Source: Butyrivibrio sp. (GTDB taxonomy: Bacteria > Bacillota > Clostridia > Lachnospirales > Lachnospiraceae). From it: a stretch of DNA of 41,967 nucleotides. The notes beneath the pieces were generated by a model that saw only the letters and a program-made list of their open reading frames with translations, had not been told where the DNA came from and made no database searches. Shown one piece after another: positions 30,912 to 40,329 of this stretch (position 1 is its first letter; each line of letters opens with the position of its first letter). The stretch covers positions 1 through 41,967 of the forward strand of contig JAILEJ010000151.1 in assembly GCA_024688095.1 (NCBI GenBank), given 5' to 3'. Both the position numbers and the translations under genes were made by a program.

Positions 30912-30940
30912 TTGACTTTATGTAGCAAGCTACTTATCAT
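30912..30940 (+). promoter_or_regulatory. Candidate marR promoter (TTGACT-17 bp-TATCAT)
   Basis: -35 30912-30917 and -10 30935-30940; overlaps the left arm of an inverted repeat. Confidence 0.45.
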
Positions 30941-30989
30941 GTATAATATGTACTAAGCTACATATTGTATTTGATAAGTAGCTTTTTTT
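30927..30989 (+). terminator. Long-stem hairpin with T-tract between EAL gene and marR (terminator and/or operator)
   Basis: AAGCTACTTATCA 30927-30939 / TGATAAGTAGCTT 30972-30984 perfect 13-bp arms, inner arms also complementary (ATATGTA/TACATAT), then TTTTT. Confidence 0.75.
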
Positions 30990-31034
30990 ATGCAAAAAAT
31001 TTTGCTTTATAAATAGTGGGGAATGGAGGTGCAG

Positions 31035-31484
31035 ATGAATTGCAAAGAACGTGATAAAGAAAATGAACCGCTTGGATTTAAATTTAAGATTATTAATGAT
31101 AAGTTTGCTCAAAATTTTAACAATGAACTTAAAATTCATGATATTACTTTTTCACAGATGGGTATTTTATGGTATTTAGAGCATAATCAGGATCATAAAA
31201 TCACACAGAAGGAATTATCTGAAGCTATGCATATTAAACATCCGACAACCATAGGTCTTCTTAAGCGGCTGGAAGAAAAAAGTATGATTGAAATTAAGGT
31301 TGATGCGGAAAACCGGAAATATAAAAATATTGCAATGACAGATAAAGCAAAAGATTTTCTTAATAAGCACAGGCAGCACAGAAAGGAACTGGATAATGTG
31401 CTGATTAAGGGAATGAGTGAAGATGAAGTAAGAGAATTAAGAATGCTTCTTGATAAGGTTTATGACAACATGAAGGATTTTTAA
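31035..31484 (+). CDS. MarR-family transcriptional regulator
   Basis: Winged HTH: ITFSQMGILWYLEHNQDHKITQKELSEAMHIKHPTTIGLLKRLEEKSMIE; ATG at 31035 with GGAGGT upstream; precedes ABC exporter pair. Confidence 0.92.
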   Translation: MNCKERDKENEPLGFKFKIINDKFAQNFNNELKIHDITFSQMGILWYLEHNQDHKITQKELSEAMHIKHPTTIGLLKRLEEKSMIEIKVDAENRKYKNIAMTDKAKDFLNKHRQHRKELDNVLIKGMSEDEVRELRMLLDKVYDNMKDF

Positions 31485-31518
31485 AGCAGAACAAAAATGA
31501 TTATGGAGGTTTTTGGAA

Positions 31519-33267
31519 ATGATAAAAACTTTAGCAGCACAGCTAAAAGAATTTAAGCTTCCTTCGATACTTACCCCGTTTTGTATGATCGGAGAAGTTG
31601 TTTGTGAAATGATTATTCCTGTGCTCATGGGTAATATCGTTGATTACGGTATTAACGGAGGCGATATGGGATATATCCTTAAAACGGGAATTGTAATGAT
31701 ACTGGTTGCTATTCTGGGACTTATAAGCGGGTGCCTGGGTGCATATTTTGGCTCAAAGGCATCTACAGGATTTGCTAGAAATCTTCGTAAAGCAATGTTT
31801 GACAATATTCAAAAGTATTCATTTGCTAATATTGATAAGTTTTCTACATCAGGTCTTGTAACACGTCTTACTACTGATGTTACAAATATCCAGAATGCTT
31901 ATATGATGATGCTTCGTATGGCTATGAGAGCTCCTGCATCAATGATAATAGCAATGGTGATGTCTTTTATTATCAGCCCAAGACTTGCTACAATTTATCT
32001 TTGCGCGGTTATTTTCCTTGGACTGATCATTGTTCTTCTTATGGGAACAACAACAAAATATTTTAAACAGGTATTTGAAAAGTATGATGCTTTAAATGAA
32101 AGCGTACAGGAAAATGTATCAGCAATCAGAGTTGTAAAAAGTTATGTTCGTGAAGAACATGAAAATACAAAGTTTGCAAAGGCAGCAGAGAATATTTACA
32201 TGATGTTTGTAAAGGCTGAAAAGAGAATGAGTTATATGATGCCAATTAATATGGCAACTGTATATGCATGTATCCTTCTTATCAGCTGGATGGGTGCACA
32301 TATGATAGTATCAGATACTCTTACTACAGGTAATCTGATGAGTCTTCTTACTTATTGTATGAATATTCTGATGAGTCTTATGATGCTTTCAATGATCTTT
32401 GTAATGATCACAATGTCTCAGGCATCAGCAAAGCGTATAGCTGAAGTTATTGAAGAAAAGAGTACTCTTAGTAATCCGGAAAATCCTGTTATGGAAGTTA
32501 AGGATGGTAGTATTAAATTTAATAATGCATATTTTGCTTACAATAAAGATTCAAAAGAGCCGGTTCTTAAAAATATAAATCTGGATATTAAATCTGGTGA
32601 AACGATAGGTATTATAGGTGGAACAGGTTCTGCAAAATCCTCACTTGTTAATCTTATAAGCAGATTATATGACGTAACAGATGGTTCTGTAGAGGTTGGC
32701 GGAATTGATGTAAGAAAATATGATATGGAAGTACTTCGTAATCAGGTTTCTGTTGTACTTCAAAAAAATGTCCTTTTTAGCGGTACAATTCTTGAAAATT
32801 TAAGATGGGGTGATAAAGAGGCTACAGATGAAGAATGTAAAAGGGCTTGTCAGCTTGCCTGTGCGGATGAATTTATAGACAGAATGCCTGATGGATATGA
32901 CACTTATATCGAACAGGGAGGTAATAATGTTTCCGGTGGTCAGAAACAGCGTCTTTGTATTGCAAGAGCTCTTCTTAAAAAGCCTAAGATACTTATTCTT
33001 GATGATAGTACCAGTGCGGTAGATACAGCAACTGATGCCAAGATCAGAAAAGCTTTTGCAGAAGAAATTCCTGATACAACAAAGCTTATAATTGCTCAGC
33101 GTATTTCAAGTGTACAGAACTGTGATCGAATTATTGTTATGGATAATGGTCAGATAAATGGTTTTGATACACATGAGAATCTTCTTAATAATAATGATAT
33201 TTATAGAGAAGTATATGAATCACAGACCGGTAGCAGCGGAGATGCTGATTTTGATGAAAAAGTATAA
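31519..33267 (+). CDS. ABC exporter (TMD-NBD), degenerate-site subunit
   Basis: Walker A GGTGSAKSS (nonstandard), VSGGQKQR, Walker B ILILDDSTSAVD (Asp in place of catalytic Glu). Confidence 0.93.
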   Translation: MIKTLAAQLKEFKLPSILTPFCMIGEVVCEMIIPVLMGNIVDYGINGGDMGYILKTGIVMILVAILGLISGCLGAYFGSKASTGFARNLRKAMFDNIQKYSFANIDKFSTSGLVTRLTTDVTNIQNAYMMMLRMAMRAPASMIIAMVMSFIISPRLATIYLCAVIFLGLIIVLLMGTTTKYFKQVFEKYDALNESVQENVSAIRVVKSYVREEHENTKFAKAAENIYMMFVKAEKRMSYMMPINMATVYACILLISWMGAHMIVSDTLTTGNLMSLLTYCMNILMSLMMLSMIFVMITMSQASAKRIAEVIEEKSTLSNPENPVMEVKDGSIKFNNAYFAYNKDSKEPVLKNINLDIKSGETIGIIGGTGSAKSSLVNLISRLYDVTDGSVEVGGIDVRKYDMEVLRNQVSVVLQKNVLFSGTILENLRWGDKEATDEECKRACQLACADEFIDRMPDGYDTYIEQGGNNVSGGQKQRLCIARALLKKPKILILDDSTSAVDTATDAKIRKAFAEEIPDTTKLIIAQRISSVQNCDRIIVMDNGQINGFDTHENLLNNNDIYREVYESQTGSSGDADFDEKV

Positions 33268-33282
33268 GAAAGGACAAATCCA

Positions 33283-35220
33283 ATGGCAGAAAAAGTTAAA
33301 GAGATAAAGGGACCCGGTAATGGACCAAGACGTGGAATGCCAAGACCAAAGGTAGAAAATCCCATGAAGCTTTTTAAAAGAATAATGGGCTATGTTTTTA
33401 AATATTATGCAGTTCATATGGTAATAATAGTTGCCTGTATATTTATCAGTGTACTGGCTAATGTACAGGGAACACTGTTTACCAAGACTCTTATTGACAG
33501 TTATATAACACCACTTATAGGTGTGGCTGATCCTGACTATGGACCACTAAAAAATGCTATTTTCAGAGTTGCAGTATTTTATGGAATAGGAGCTTTTTCT
33601 TCTTTCCTTCAGAGCAGACTAATGGTAAATGTCAGCCAGGGTACACTTATGAGAATGAGAAAAGATCTTTTCACTCACATGGAAAGTCTTCCTATTAAAT
33701 ATTTTGATACAAATTCTCATGGTGATATCATGTCAATCTATACTAACGATATTGACACACTCAGACAGATGATAAGCCAGAGTATTCCTCAGCTTTTAAA
33801 CAGTGCAATTACTATTGTAAGTATCTTTATATCAATGGTAATGCTGAGTATTCCTCTTACTATTGTTACTCTTATTATGGTAGGAGTAATTCTGTTCTGC
33901 TCAGCAAAGGCAACAGCAGCATCAGGTAAAAACTTCATTGCACAGCAAAAGAACCTTGGTGCAGTAAATGGGTATATTGAAGAAATGGTTACAGGACAGA
34001 AGGTAGTTAAGGTGTTCTGTCATGAGGAAGAAGCTGTAAAGAAATTTGATGAACTTAACGAAGAACTTTATCAAAGTGCTTTTAAGGCAAATACCTATTC
34101 AGGAATCCTCGGACCTATAAATACACAGCTTGGTAATACAAGTTATGTTGTATGTGCTATATTTGGTGGTGCTCTTGCACTTAACAGTGTTGCAGGATTT
34201 ACAGTTGGTGGACTTGCAAGTTTCCTTACATTTAATAAGAATTTCAGTATGCCTATAAACCAGGTATCAATGCAGTTTAACAGTATAATTATGGCTCTTG
34301 CAGGTGCAGATCGTATATTTAAGCTCCTTGATGAACAGCCTGAGACAGATGATGGCTATGTTATGCTTGTTAATAGCGAGATGAAAGACGGACAGATTGT
34401 AGAAGCTGATCATCATACAGGACACTGGGCATGGAAACATTATCATAAGGCAGATAATACAACAACCTATCAGCCAATGGAAGGTGATGTAACCTTCAAT
34501 GGAGTAGACTTTGGCTATACCGATGAGAAGATGGTACTTCATGATATTGTTCTTCACGCAAAGCCCGGACAGAAGATTGCTCTCGTAGGTTCTACAGGTG
34601 CAGGTAAGACAACAATCACAAATCTTATAAACAGATTTTATGATATTCAGGATGGTAAGATAAGATACGACAATATTAATATTAATAAGATTAAGAAAAA
34701 AGATCTTCGCCTTTCACTTGGCGTTGTTTTGCAGGATACACATTTGTTTACAGGAACAGTTAAGGAAAACATTATGTATGGTAAGCTGAATGCCACAGAT
34801 GAAGAAGTCGTAGCCGCTGCAAAGCTTGCAAATGCTGACGGATTTATCAGAAGACTTCCTGATGGATACGATACAATGCTCACAGGAGATGGAGCTAATT
34901 TATCTCAGGGACAGAGACAGCTCCTTGCTATAGCCAGAGCAGCTATTGCAGATCCACCTGTTTTGATTCTTGATGAAGCTACATCATCAATTGATACCAG
35001 AACTGAAAAAATTGTTCAGGAAGGTATGGATAAGCTGATGCATGGAAGAACTACCTTCGTAATTGCTCACAGACTCAGTACAGTAAAGAATTCTGATTGT
35101 ATCATTGTTCTTGAACAGGGACGAATAGTAGAGATGGGAAATCATGATGAGCTGATTGCAAAGAAACAACGTTATTATCAGCTTTATACAGGTAACAAAC
35201 CTGAAATGGTTACAGCTTAA
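33283..35220 (+). CDS. ABC exporter (TMD-NBD), partner subunit
   Basis: Walker A GSTGAGKTT, signature LSQGQRQ, Walker B VLILDEATSSID. Confidence 0.94.
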   Translation: MAEKVKEIKGPGNGPRRGMPRPKVENPMKLFKRIMGYVFKYYAVHMVIIVACIFISVLANVQGTLFTKTLIDSYITPLIGVADPDYGPLKNAIFRVAVFYGIGAFSSFLQSRLMVNVSQGTLMRMRKDLFTHMESLPIKYFDTNSHGDIMSIYTNDIDTLRQMISQSIPQLLNSAITIVSIFISMVMLSIPLTIVTLIMVGVILFCSAKATAASGKNFIAQQKNLGAVNGYIEEMVTGQKVVKVFCHEEEAVKKFDELNEELYQSAFKANTYSGILGPINTQLGNTSYVVCAIFGGALALNSVAGFTVGGLASFLTFNKNFSMPINQVSMQFNSIIMALAGADRIFKLLDEQPETDDGYVMLVNSEMKDGQIVEADHHTGHWAWKHYHKADNTTTYQPMEGDVTFNGVDFGYTDEKMVLHDIVLHAKPGQKIALVGSTGAGKTTITNLINRFYDIQDGKIRYDNININKIKKKDLRLSLGVVLQDTHLFTGTVKENIMYGKLNATDEEVVAAAKLANADGFIRRLPDGYDTMLTGDGANLSQGQRQLLAIARAAIADPPVLILDEATSSIDTRTEKIVQEGMDKLMHGRTTFVIAHRLSTVKNSDCIIVLEQGRIVEMGNHDELIAKKQRYYQLYTGNKPEMVTA

Positions 35221-35232
35221 TAATTAGTTTAT

Positions 35233-35277
35233 AAAAAAAAGGTTATCGGTTTATAAATATTCGATAACCTTTTTTTT
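35233..35277 (+). terminator. Intrinsic terminator after ABC exporter operon
   Basis: AAAAAAAAGGTTATCG / CGATAACCTTTTTTTT. Confidence 0.9.
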
Positions 35278-35431
35278 ATTCGCTTGAAGTGTAAATATGG
35301 CACGATATATAATAAAAATATAATTTTGATTTCAATTAATAATGATAACTTTTATAGTGTTATTTTATTAAATGAATTTATTATTTTGGCTAAAAAACTA
35401 TCATAAAAATCAGAAATTGACGGAGGGATAT

Positions 35432-36214
35432 ATGGCTTACGATTACGAGTATTTCAAAAAAGAAGTTTATGCAATGTCAAAGATTGATCTGAGTTCTTAT
35501 AAAGAGAAACAGATGAAGCGTAGAATCGATACACTTATTGGAAAATATGAAGTCAATGGCTATGATAAATTTGTTGAACTTCTTAAGAAGGATAAGTCTG
35601 TTTATGAAACATTTGTAACCTATTTAACCATAAATGTATCTGAGTTTTTCCGTAATATTGATCAGTGGAATCTTATGGATAAAGATATGGTTCCGGAACT
35701 TATGAGCAAATTCGGTAAGAACCTTAAGATATGGTCAGCTGCATGTTCTACAGGTGATGAGCCATATACTATTGTTATGATGCTTTCAAAGCATGTACCT
35801 CTTAATCAGATAAATGTTCTTGCAACAGACCTTGATGCTGTAGCAATTGCCAAGGCAAAAATTGGAAGCTATGATGCCAAAGAAGTTAAGGCTGTTCCTG
35901 CAGATCTTAAAGCAAAATATCTTAAAGAAGAAGATGGTAAGTGGAAAGTAAGTAATGATATAAAATCCAGAGTAACATTTAAGCAGGCGGATCTTCTAAG
36001 GGATCCTTATCCTAGTAATTATCATCTGATAGTATGCAGAAATGTTCTTATCTATTTTACAGAGGAAGCTAAGGATGATATTTTCCGTAAATATTATAAT
36101 GCCCTTGCTCCAGGTGGAATTCTTTTCATTGGAAGCACAGAGCAGATTATAAATTATAAAGACATTGGTTTTATTAGAAAGAATTCATTCTATTATGAGA
36201 AACCAGCAAATTAA
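35432..36214 (+). CDS. cheR: CheR-type protein-glutamate methyltransferase
   Basis: VTYLTINVSEFFRN, KIWSAACSTGDEPYTIVM, YHLIVCRNVLIYFTEEAK; ATG 35432 preceded by GGAGGG. Confidence 0.93.
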   Translation: MAYDYEYFKKEVYAMSKIDLSSYKEKQMKRRIDTLIGKYEVNGYDKFVELLKKDKSVYETFVTYLTINVSEFFRNIDQWNLMDKDMVPELMSKFGKNLKIWSAACSTGDEPYTIVMMLSKHVPLNQINVLATDLDAVAIAKAKIGSYDAKEVKAVPADLKAKYLKEEDGKWKVSNDIKSRVTFKQADLLRDPYPSNYHLIVCRNVLIYFTEEAKDDIFRKYYNALAPGGILFIGSTEQIINYKDIGFIRKNSFYYEKPAN

Positions 36215-36239
36215 TATGTAAATATTATTTTGAATGTGT

Positions 36240-36291
36240 ATGCCGGGGTGGTTATGTAAGACGGTTAGCTTATATACATCCCGGCATTTTT
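36240..36291 (+). terminator. GC-rich hairpin, probable terminator after cheR
   Basis: ATGCCGGG / CCCGGCAT with inner TATGTAAG/CTTATATA, followed by a short TTTT. Confidence 0.6.
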
Positions 36292-36344
36292 AGAATTTGT
36301 TTTTTGGCAGTTTTTTATGAGGTAGTGTATCATCGGGGAGATAT

Positions 36345-38933
36345 ATGAATAACGAAAACTATCGAAATAATAAAATGACTGAGGGTGCGCATTTGCTCAT
36401 CCTGGTATCATTTACCGTAACTGCATGTATTTTATTTGGAGAGATATTGATAAGAGGGTGGGATAAAAGCACAATACCTATTATTATAGGTCTTGTTGTT
36501 TACTCCTGGTCAATATATTTACTTCAAAAATATAATACTGTAGTCAGGGTTTATTTGTATGCAGTTTTCATGATGATCTGCTATTTCATATATGGAATAC
36601 ATCAGACAAGCCTTACAATTTTGCCATTGTCCATGGTAGTTATTATTTTGATTTTTTATATCGCAAGGGTTCAGGCAATCATCTGGTGTGCAGAATTTAC
36701 GTATCTTTTTACAGTACTTTTAAATATTGTGAAAGAAGGAAGTGATTGGAAAGAAAATTATAATATCACTTTGGAAGAAGCGTTTCTTCAATACTTTTTG
36801 GTTTTACTTGCAGGCTTTGTTGCAAGCACATTTATCATAGAAAGAAAAAAAGAACAAGAACTTCGTTTGCATGAAGAAGCTGAAATGGAAACAAATGAAG
36901 ATTATGCAAGAGAGCAGATCAGAGTAATCGCAAAAGAACTTGGAAAATATGCCAGAGATATTGAAGGTGACCTTTTAATATTTCGTGATGCACTTACTAA
37001 AGGGCAGAGTATTGAAGATATAAATTCAAAATTATCAGCTATTCATACAAAGAGTCTGGAATTTGAGACAGAGCTTACAGATTTGAAAGATTTTTCTGAT
37101 TTGTTATCAGGAAAATCAGAAAATCATGAAGAAGGTTATGAAGTGCTCGATCTAATGAGCCAGCTGAGAAATATACGTCATATATTTAACGATGAAAATG
37201 ATGTTGATCTTATAATCGACTTGGATCCAATGGTTCCAAAAGCAATGGTTGGCGATTGGGACAAAATATTAAAGATTATGAGACATCTGATTAATAACGG
37301 ACTTCGATTTACAAAAAATGGTGGTGTTCAGGTAAAGATATATACATATTCACATGCCGGAGATTTTAATTTATGTATAGAAATCAATGACACAGGAATA
37401 GGAATGGAGAGAACTGCTCTTGAACGTCTTCTTGAACAGATAAACGACAGAAAAACGGCAATGTACAGACCGGGTGGACTTGGACTTGGACTATTTCTTG
37501 TTACCGGTTTTGTAGAAAAAATGGGCGGTTTTTTTCGCATGGAAAGTGAGTGGGGAAAAGGAACTACTGTATGCGTAAGTATACCACAGAGAGTAACAGA
37601 TGCAGCTCCCTGTATGTCCTTTGATAATAAGGCAGAAATATGTCTTGCTTATGAGGACTATGAATATTTTTATGGCAGATTAAATGATTTTTATGAAGAT
37701 TTATTTAGAAACTTTTCGGAAAAGATAGGTATTCCTGCATATGCGGTAAAAAATAAAGAGGAGCTTTCAGAACTTGTTCATGCATATAAAAAAGTCTGTC
37801 TTTTAGTTGATTCAAGCTTTTACGAAAAAAAGACGGAGTATTATGAAAGCTTAGACGAGATATATGTCTTAGTTTTGTGCAACGTAGGATATGTTCTGCC
37901 AGAAGATTCTCATGTGCATTTATTGTATAAGCCGATCGAATCACTTGATATTCTATATAATATTGAATGGGCAAAAAAGACGATAGACAGGCGTAGAAGA
38001 GACGATAATTTTGAAATTTCAGACTCACAGATTCACATTCACGCTGAAAGCCTGAAAGAAAGAGATATACGTCAACGCGGCGGACGCGAAATCATGATAG
38101 TAACTGATAGTATGTCAGACCTTTCACAGGAAACCTCCAAGAAAAGAGGTATTCCAATTATTCCTTTCAGGGTGTATACAGAACAGGCAAGCTTTCTTGA
38201 TGGACTTGAACTATCGCAGGAATGCGCACTTGATTATCTAAAGAGAAATTGCAGAAAAAATTCTATTTATTCAATGGCACCCGAGGAAAATGAATTTAAG
38301 CTGTTTTTTGAAGAAAATCTTCGTTATGCAAAGCATCTTATATATATTTGTAGTTCAAAGGGTGTAAGTGTGGCGTATAATCGCGCCAAGAAAGCTGCAG
38401 AAAATATGAATAATGTAACGGTCATCAATTCAGGCCAGATATCTGGCGGAGTGGCGCTTATGGCTGTGGCTGCAGATGAAATGGTTAAAGAAGGAAAGAG
38501 CATGCCGGAAATTCTTTCGTATTTGTCGGTGCTACGCTCAAAGATTAAAACATCTTTTCTTATAGAGAATCTTGATTACATGATATATATCGGGAAAGTC
38601 AGTAAGGGTGTTGGAAGGCTTGCCCGTGCGTTAATGTTTCATCCTGTTATAGTAATGAAAAGAGATGTTCTTACTATAGGCGGTGCAAAATTTGGAAATC
38701 TTAACAGCTCTAAAAAATCCTATATTCAAAAGATTCTTAAAAACAAAAATAAGATTGATACATCAAAGGTATTTGTAGGATATGTCGGACTAAAGGAGAG
38801 AGAACTGGCGGGACTTGAATATGCGCTAAAAACTGAAGGCGGTTTTGAGGATATAGTGCTTAGAAGAGCTTCAGCAGCAATTTCTATAAACTGTGGAGTA
38901 GGTACATTTGGAATTATTTATATTCAAAAATAA
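36345..38933 (+). CDS. Membrane-bound histidine-kinase-like ATPase fused to C-terminal DegV domain
   Basis: Several N-terminal TM segments; HATPase_c N-box MRHLINNGLRFT, G1 INDTGIGM, G2 GGLGLGLFLV; C-terminal DegV-like IMIVTDSMSDLSQETSKKRGIPIIPFRVY...VTVINSGQISGGVALMAVAADEMVKEGKS...FLIENLDYMIYIGKVSKGVGRLARAL. Confidence 0.88.
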   Translation: MNNENYRNNKMTEGAHLLILVSFTVTACILFGEILIRGWDKSTIPIIIGLVVYSWSIYLLQKYNTVVRVYLYAVFMMICYFIYGIHQTSLTILPLSMVVIILIFYIARVQAIIWCAEFTYLFTVLLNIVKEGSDWKENYNITLEEAFLQYFLVLLAGFVASTFIIERKKEQELRLHEEAEMETNEDYAREQIRVIAKELGKYARDIEGDLLIFRDALTKGQSIEDINSKLSAIHTKSLEFETELTDLKDFSDLLSGKSENHEEGYEVLDLMSQLRNIRHIFNDENDVDLIIDLDPMVPKAMVGDWDKILKIMRHLINNGLRFTKNGGVQVKIYTYSHAGDFNLCIEINDTGIGMERTALERLLEQINDRKTAMYRPGGLGLGLFLVTGFVEKMGGFFRMESEWGKGTTVCVSIPQRVTDAAPCMSFDNKAEICLAYEDYEYFYGRLNDFYEDLFRNFSEKIGIPAYAVKNKEELSELVHAYKKVCLLVDSSFYEKKTEYYESLDEIYVLVLCNVGYVLPEDSHVHLLYKPIESLDILYNIEWAKKTIDRRRRDDNFEISDSQIHIHAESLKERDIRQRGGREIMIVTDSMSDLSQETSKKRGIPIIPFRVYTEQASFLDGLELSQECALDYLKRNCRKNSIYSMAPEENEFKLFFEENLRYAKHLIYICSSKGVSVAYNRAKKAAENMNNVTVINSGQISGGVALMAVAADEMVKEGKSMPEILSYLSVLRSKIKTSFLIENLDYMIYIGKVSKGVGRLARALMFHPVIVMKRDVLTIGGAKFGNLNSSKKSYIQKILKNKNKIDTSKVFVGYVGLKERELAGLEYALKTEGGFEDIVLRRASAAISINCGVGTFGIIYIQK

Positions 38934-38945
38934 TGGAGAAAATGA

Positions 38946-40325
38946 ATGAGAAAATATTCATTCAAGTGGATAGCAGCGGCTTTAATATTTGCTGCAGTCC
39001 TGTTATCTACAATTGCATATGTATTTGTGGGAGTTGATCATGAGGATGATCAGATTAATAATATTCTGATTGCGGAAATGATAGATAGTTCTGTAAGAGA
39101 AGAGCTTTCAGAGGTAATTACTGTTTCAAGAATGATGAGTCAGGATTCAACTCTCAGGATTCTACTTGAAAATGAGTCTGATTATAATGTGGAAGATATG
39201 GTTCTTAAGATGCGCAATTATCTTAATTCTATTCAGAAAAAGTTTGGGTTTACATCGGTTTACGTTATTTCTGATTTTAGCAAGAATTATTATAGCTATG
39301 TTGGACTTAATAAGACCATTGATCCTGAAAATGATTCTTTTGATACCTGGTATACAATTTTTCTTCAGAATGGAAAAAACTATGAACTTGAATCATCTAC
39401 AGACCAGGTTAACAGAGACAGGCTTACAATATTTGTTGATGGAAGAGTTGAAGATGATAAAGGAAATCTTCTGGGGGTATCCGGGGTCGGTCTTGAGACA
39501 GAAGAAATAAGAAAACTTCTTGCAAGATTTGAAAAAGTTTATGGTGTAAGAACTGATTATGTATCTGAAGATGGTCTTGTACAGATGAGTAGCCGACTGG
39601 AAGCAGTTCATACATCGTATGTTTCAGGTATAACTCTTCCGGACAAAATGGAAGAGGATTATCTATATGACACCTATGGAATGGATGGATTTGTGGTAAC
39701 AAAATACATAGAAGAACTTGGATGGTACCTTGTAGTTAGAAGTGATACTTCTTATGGTCATGTAACATATAATTATGTTTTCTTTTTTGCAGAAGTTCTG
39801 ATTGTTGTTTCTTTGATTGCAATCCTGTTTTTTGTATCTAAAAATTCACAGACGGAGTTTTCGGTTGGAACTATTAAAAAGCAGAATATTGACGATCTTA
39901 CAGGACTTCCAAACAGGGACTATTTTATAAAAATTTACGGTGAAAATGGTAATCTGAATACAACACAATATAAATGCATAGCTGAGTTTAGTATAGATGA
40001 TTTTGATAGAATAAAGAAACTTACAAGTTACGATAGAATTATACTTTCTGTTGCAAGAACTGCGAAGGAAATTCTTGGACAGCAGGGACAGATTATCCGA
40101 TGGAATAATAATTCCTTTGTTGTACTTCTTGAAACTTCCATAGATGAGGCTGATGAGGCATGCAGACAGTTTTGCAGGGCTGTTGAAGATATTGGAGAGG
40201 TAACTGTTTCAGTTGGACTTACAGAGATAGATTTAAATGATACATTAAAGAAAAATTATTACAGAGCCATACAATATTTATACTTGGTTAAAGAGCTTGG
40301 CGGAAATAACGTGAAGAGGGGGTAA
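38946..40325 (+). CDS. Membrane sensor (dCache-like extracellular domain) with degenerate GGDEF domain
   Basis: Two TM segments flanking ~250-aa periplasmic-type domain; DDLTGLPNRDYF GGDEF start but active site RWNNNSF instead of RxGGDEF. Confidence 0.88.
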   Translation: MRKYSFKWIAAALIFAAVLLSTIAYVFVGVDHEDDQINNILIAEMIDSSVREELSEVITVSRMMSQDSTLRILLENESDYNVEDMVLKMRNYLNSIQKKFGFTSVYVISDFSKNYYSYVGLNKTIDPENDSFDTWYTIFLQNGKNYELESSTDQVNRDRLTIFVDGRVEDDKGNLLGVSGVGLETEEIRKLLARFEKVYGVRTDYVSEDGLVQMSSRLEAVHTSYVSGITLPDKMEEDYLYDTYGMDGFVVTKYIEELGWYLVVRSDTSYGHVTYNYVFFFAEVLIVVSLIAILFFVSKNSQTEFSVGTIKKQNIDDLTGLPNRDYFIKIYGENGNLNTTQYKCIAEFSIDDFDRIKKLTSYDRIILSVARTAKEILGQQGQIIRWNNNSFVVLLETSIDEADEACRQFCRAVEDIGEVTVSVGLTEIDLNDTLKKNYYRAIQYLYLVKELGGNNVKRG

Positions 40326-40329
40326 TGCT

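Noticed and set aside
30942-30947. TATAAT as -10 of the marR promoter with TTGACT
   Set aside because: Spacer would be 24 bp; TATCAT at 30935-30940 gives a 17-bp spacer
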